Positions 29,048 to 30,985 of a DNA stretch of 30,985 nucleotides are shown here, piece after piece (the stretch's first letter is position 1; each line of letters begins with the position of its first letter). The stretch is from JALHVH01 sp964585685 (GTDB lineage: Bacteria > Acidobacteriota > Aminicenantia > Aminicenantales > Saccharicenantaceae). The position numbers and the translations under genes were made by a program. The notes beneath the pieces are model-generated. The model made no database searches. It was given only the letters and a program-made list of their open reading frames with translations, and was not told the DNA's origin. The stretch lies in assembly GCA_964585685.1 (NCBI GenBank), contig CAZPEP010000003.1:1-30985 (forward strand), written 5' to 3'.

Positions 29048-30016
29048 ATGAAAAAACGAAGCATGCCGTTCCTCGGGCTTTCCGCCCTGGCGGTTCTCCT
29101 GTTCTTCGGGCAGGCGCTGTCCGCCCCGGTCTGGGCCGCCGAGGTGACGCTCAGGGACAAGGCCGCTTACCTTGCGGCCCTGCGAGACGCCGCGGTTACC
29201 ACGCGGCGGGAGATCTCCCGGAATCTCGTGGCCATTGTGCCCGCCAGGGACGCTGTCAACAACGCGAGCCTGAAGGGAGGCTCACTCGTCTGGGAAGGCG
29301 AGCCGGGACGATCGCGGATCCTGGTGGCCGCCTTCATGTCGCGGGACTCCTACGTCAGATACTACAAGGACAACCTGGAGGCCGGCAGTCCGGAATACGT
29401 CCTGAGCAAGAGCCTCTGGGTCACGGTCACTCCGGAACTCAGGAATTTTTTTAGGACCACGCCCTATTGGGGGGCCGGCACGGTCGTCCCGACCGCCAAG
29501 CGCGTCAAGCAGATCCTCGGCCTTCACCCGGCCTACGATTATGAGGTCATTGTCGAGATGTTCGCCGATCCTTCGGACCTCTTCCGTCCCTCTCCCGACC
29601 CCGAGGTCACGGACCACGAGGCCGAGTTGGCCATTCCTCCGCAGAAGGGGGGCGATGACTGGACGTTCCCAAGGGACCAAAATCCTTTTCTGGCCCTTCG
29701 GACCGACGTCTTCTTCAAAGACTCCAAGTGGAGCCCGGCCCAAACATACAAAGAATGGTTCAGCGACAGGGCCGATACGATCTACACCGTGGGGAACGAG
29801 AACGATCCTTCGACCTGGGGCTGGCCTTGGACGAGGCTTGGATACACGTACGACTGGGGAAATTCCGCCGACCATATCGGGGTCAGCGAATTCGTATTGA
29901 GGGTCGACCCTGAACTCAACGGCGGCGAGGCCATCGTCCGGCTGGTCCGGGCCATCGACTCGGCGACGCCGGCCTGGCGCCGGTATTTTCAAAATATCGG
30001 GGGCGGCCTGAACTGA
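29048..30016 (+). CDS. Exported protein of unknown function
   Basis: The 322-residue protein starts at ATG 29048, after GGAGG, with a signal peptide (MKKRSMPFLGLSALAVLLFFGQALSAPVWA). I recognise no catalytic motif. The middle part has RSRILVAAFMSRDSYVRYYKDN and LWVTVTPELRNFF, and the second half is aromatic-rich with a memorable block (DLFRPSPDPEVTDHEAEL, then EWFSDRADTIYTVGNENDPSTWGWPWTRLGYTYDWGNSADHIGVSEFVL), which looks like a conserved secreted family; Trp, His and Asp clusters could be a binding site. Secretion is supported by the signal peptide only. It is followed by another exported protein gene 154 bp later. Confidence 0.8.
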   Translation: MKKRSMPFLGLSALAVLLFFGQALSAPVWAAEVTLRDKAAYLAALRDAAVTTRREISRNLVAIVPARDAVNNASLKGGSLVWEGEPGRSRILVAAFMSRDSYVRYYKDNLEAGSPEYVLSKSLWVTVTPELRNFFRTTPYWGAGTVVPTAKRVKQILGLHPAYDYEVIVEMFADPSDLFRPSPDPEVTDHEAELAIPPQKGGDDWTFPRDQNPFLALRTDVFFKDSKWSPAQTYKEWFSDRADTIYTVGNENDPSTWGWPWTRLGYTYDWGNSADHIGVSEFVLRVDPELNGGEAIVRLVRAIDSATPAWRRYFQNIGGGLN

Positions 30017-30110
30017 GGCGCGGCTTGACAGGCGCGATATAAGGGCGATCGCCCGGCCCGGTCGCGCAGGCGAACGCGGGGGCCGCCTCGAGTGAAGAGC
30101 GCCGGAGAGC

Positions 30111-30139
30111 TTGACTTCGCCCTGCGACTTGGATAGAAA
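30111..30139 (+). promoter_or_regulatory. Promoter of the 30171 gene
   Basis: TTGACT (30111-30116), 17-bp spacer, TAGAAA (30134-30139), followed by AAGGAGG before ATG 30171. The remaining 94 bp of this intergenic stretch show nothing else. Confidence 0.55.
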
Positions 30140-30170
30140 TAGGCCCAAAGGATTGAATAAGGAGGGTTCC

Positions 30171-30985
30171 ATGGGTAGGGTTCTGATCTCTCTTCTCGTT
30201 CTCGCCGTTTCCGGCTGGTCCCAAACGATCACCGTCACCCAGCCGTCCGCCGGCGCCGTCTGGAAGAAAGGCGAAGCCCGGACGATCCAATGGACGAAGC
30301 AGGGAAGCACCGGGGCCAACGTCCGGATCGTGCTCAAGGTCCCCAATCAGGCCGAAGCCATCCTGGTCATAGCCGACCCGGCGCCGAATTCGGGGAGTTT
30401 TGCCTGGACCGTCCCGGAAACCGTCGCGGCGGACACGTATATCATCCGGGTCAGGTCCAAGACCAATAACCAGGTCACCGACGACAGCGATCAATTTCAG
30501 ATCAAGGATAAGGACGGGGCCCCGCCCCTGAAGCCGGTTTTTTCCGCGCTGGCCGGCATGAACCGTCTGCAGAAGTACAAGATCGAGGTCACCCAGCCGG
30601 CTCCGGGCAGGCAATACACGCTCGGCGACACCATCCCGGTCGTCTTCAAGACGAGCCTCTCCGGACCCTTTGTTTTCGACCTCATGAAGGATGATGGCAC
30701 GACGGTTGTCCTGTCCTTCGGGGAATCCGTCTGTCCGATCGTCGGCCCCGATACGCACGCCCATGACCTGTTGACCGCGGTAAACATGGAGCCCCGGGTC
30801 GAGACGGGATGGTACCGCATCCGCATCCGGAAGCGTCAGGGCATCGGGAGCGGGGTCGGCAACAGGATCCACATCGCGCGCAAGACCAGGGAGGTGCTCG
30901 TCCAGCTCCAGCCGGCCATCAGGGACCGCCACAGCCGCCGCCGCAACGGTACGGACCGCGACGTGCAGCCGGACATCTGGTTTGA
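30171..30985 (+). CDS. Exported protein with Kre9/KNH-like Ig-type domain, 5' part (partial)
   Basis: The reading frame is open from ATG 30171 to the window edge, 271 codons, with the 3' end missing. The N-terminus is a short signal peptide (MGRVLISLLVLAVSGWSQ). Then comes a beta-sandwich of the type called Ser-Thr-rich/Kre9-KNH-like (PF10342): TITVTQPSAGAVWKKGEARTIQWTKQGS with the GSFAWTVPETVAADTYIIRV and a following strand. A second similar unit starts near residue 142 (IEVTQPAPGRQYTLGDTIPVVFKTS). Such domains occur in secreted surface proteins of many bacteria and probably bind or present; function not known. The last visible stretch is basic (RDRHSRRRNGTDRDVQ). Confidence 0.8.
   Translation, partial: MGRVLISLLVLAVSGWSQTITVTQPSAGAVWKKGEARTIQWTKQGSTGANVRIVLKVPNQAEAILVIADPAPNSGSFAWTVPETVAADTYIIRVRSKTNNQVTDDSDQFQIKDKDGAPPLKPVFSALAGMNRLQKYKIEVTQPAPGRQYTLGDTIPVVFKTSLSGPFVFDLMKDDGTTVVLSFGESVCPIVGPDTHAHDLLTAVNMEPRVETGWYRIRIRKRQGIGSGVGNRIHIARKTREVLVQLQPAIRDRHSRRRNGTDRDVQPDIWF

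Overview
The window is GC-rich bacterial chromosome. Its gene content points to the Acidobacteriota / Candidatus Aminicenantes neighbourhood: a GWxTD-domain lipoprotein, a large receptor with an N-terminal carboxypeptidase-regulatory-like domain and C-terminal Phe, an eRF1-like bacterial protein (baeRF type), an AMMECR1 protein and a DUF374 acyltransferase. This placement is inferred from gene families only; there is no rRNA in the window. LolA-like, TolC-like and TonB-receptor genes show that the cell has an outer membrane.

Layout. 1-3329 (+): translation cluster rplM (3' end)-rpsI-rpsB-tsf-pyrH-frr; frr carries an in-frame TGA at codon 22. 3330-3835: no protein gene, but dense, nested base-pairing that suggests one large (about 460 nt) structured RNA on the + strand. 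3836-5918 (-): ECF sigma factor, zinc-type anti-sigma factor and a beta-helix/membrane protein, joined by ATGA overlaps; a LolA-like gene lies upstream. 6698-8224 (+): DUF374 acyltransferase and a TPR protein. 8237-9991 (-): AMMECR1 protein, a small unknown protein and a methyltransferase. 10123-11642 (+): MBL-fold hydrolase and a XerC/D-type recombinase. 11709-12398 (-): unknown exported protein. 12533-18812 (+): TetR regulator and a complete RND tripartite efflux operon. 19064-20209 (-): eRF1-like protein. 20428-20514 (+): tRNA-Leu(CAG). 20596-21531 (+): GWxTD lipoprotein. 21528-24587 (-): TonB-dependent receptor. 24700-27065 (-): tatA, a coiled-coil methyltransferase and a ROK kinase. 27184-28980 (+): lepA. 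29048-30985 (+): two exported proteins, the second cut by the window edge.

Across the window, tightly packed operons with 4-bp ATGA overlaps alternate with short divergent promoter regions. Several genes have a sigma70-like -10 box only 6-8 bp before the start codon and no Shine-Dalgarno sequence, so their mRNAs are probably leaderless. Three families of short repeats sit between genes: long palindromes with GGGTCAGG ends (7341-7398 and 11643-11710), small GCAGG/CCTGC hairpins at gene ends (18829 and 28978), and triple 9-bp repeats of GCGAGAC between divergent promoters (20322-20346 and 27137-27161).

The most interesting items are the structured RNA candidate at 3357-3819, the in-frame UGA in frr, the leaderless promoter pattern and the GCGAGAC repeats. 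I found no CRISPR array, prophage, transposase gene or recognisable defence system.
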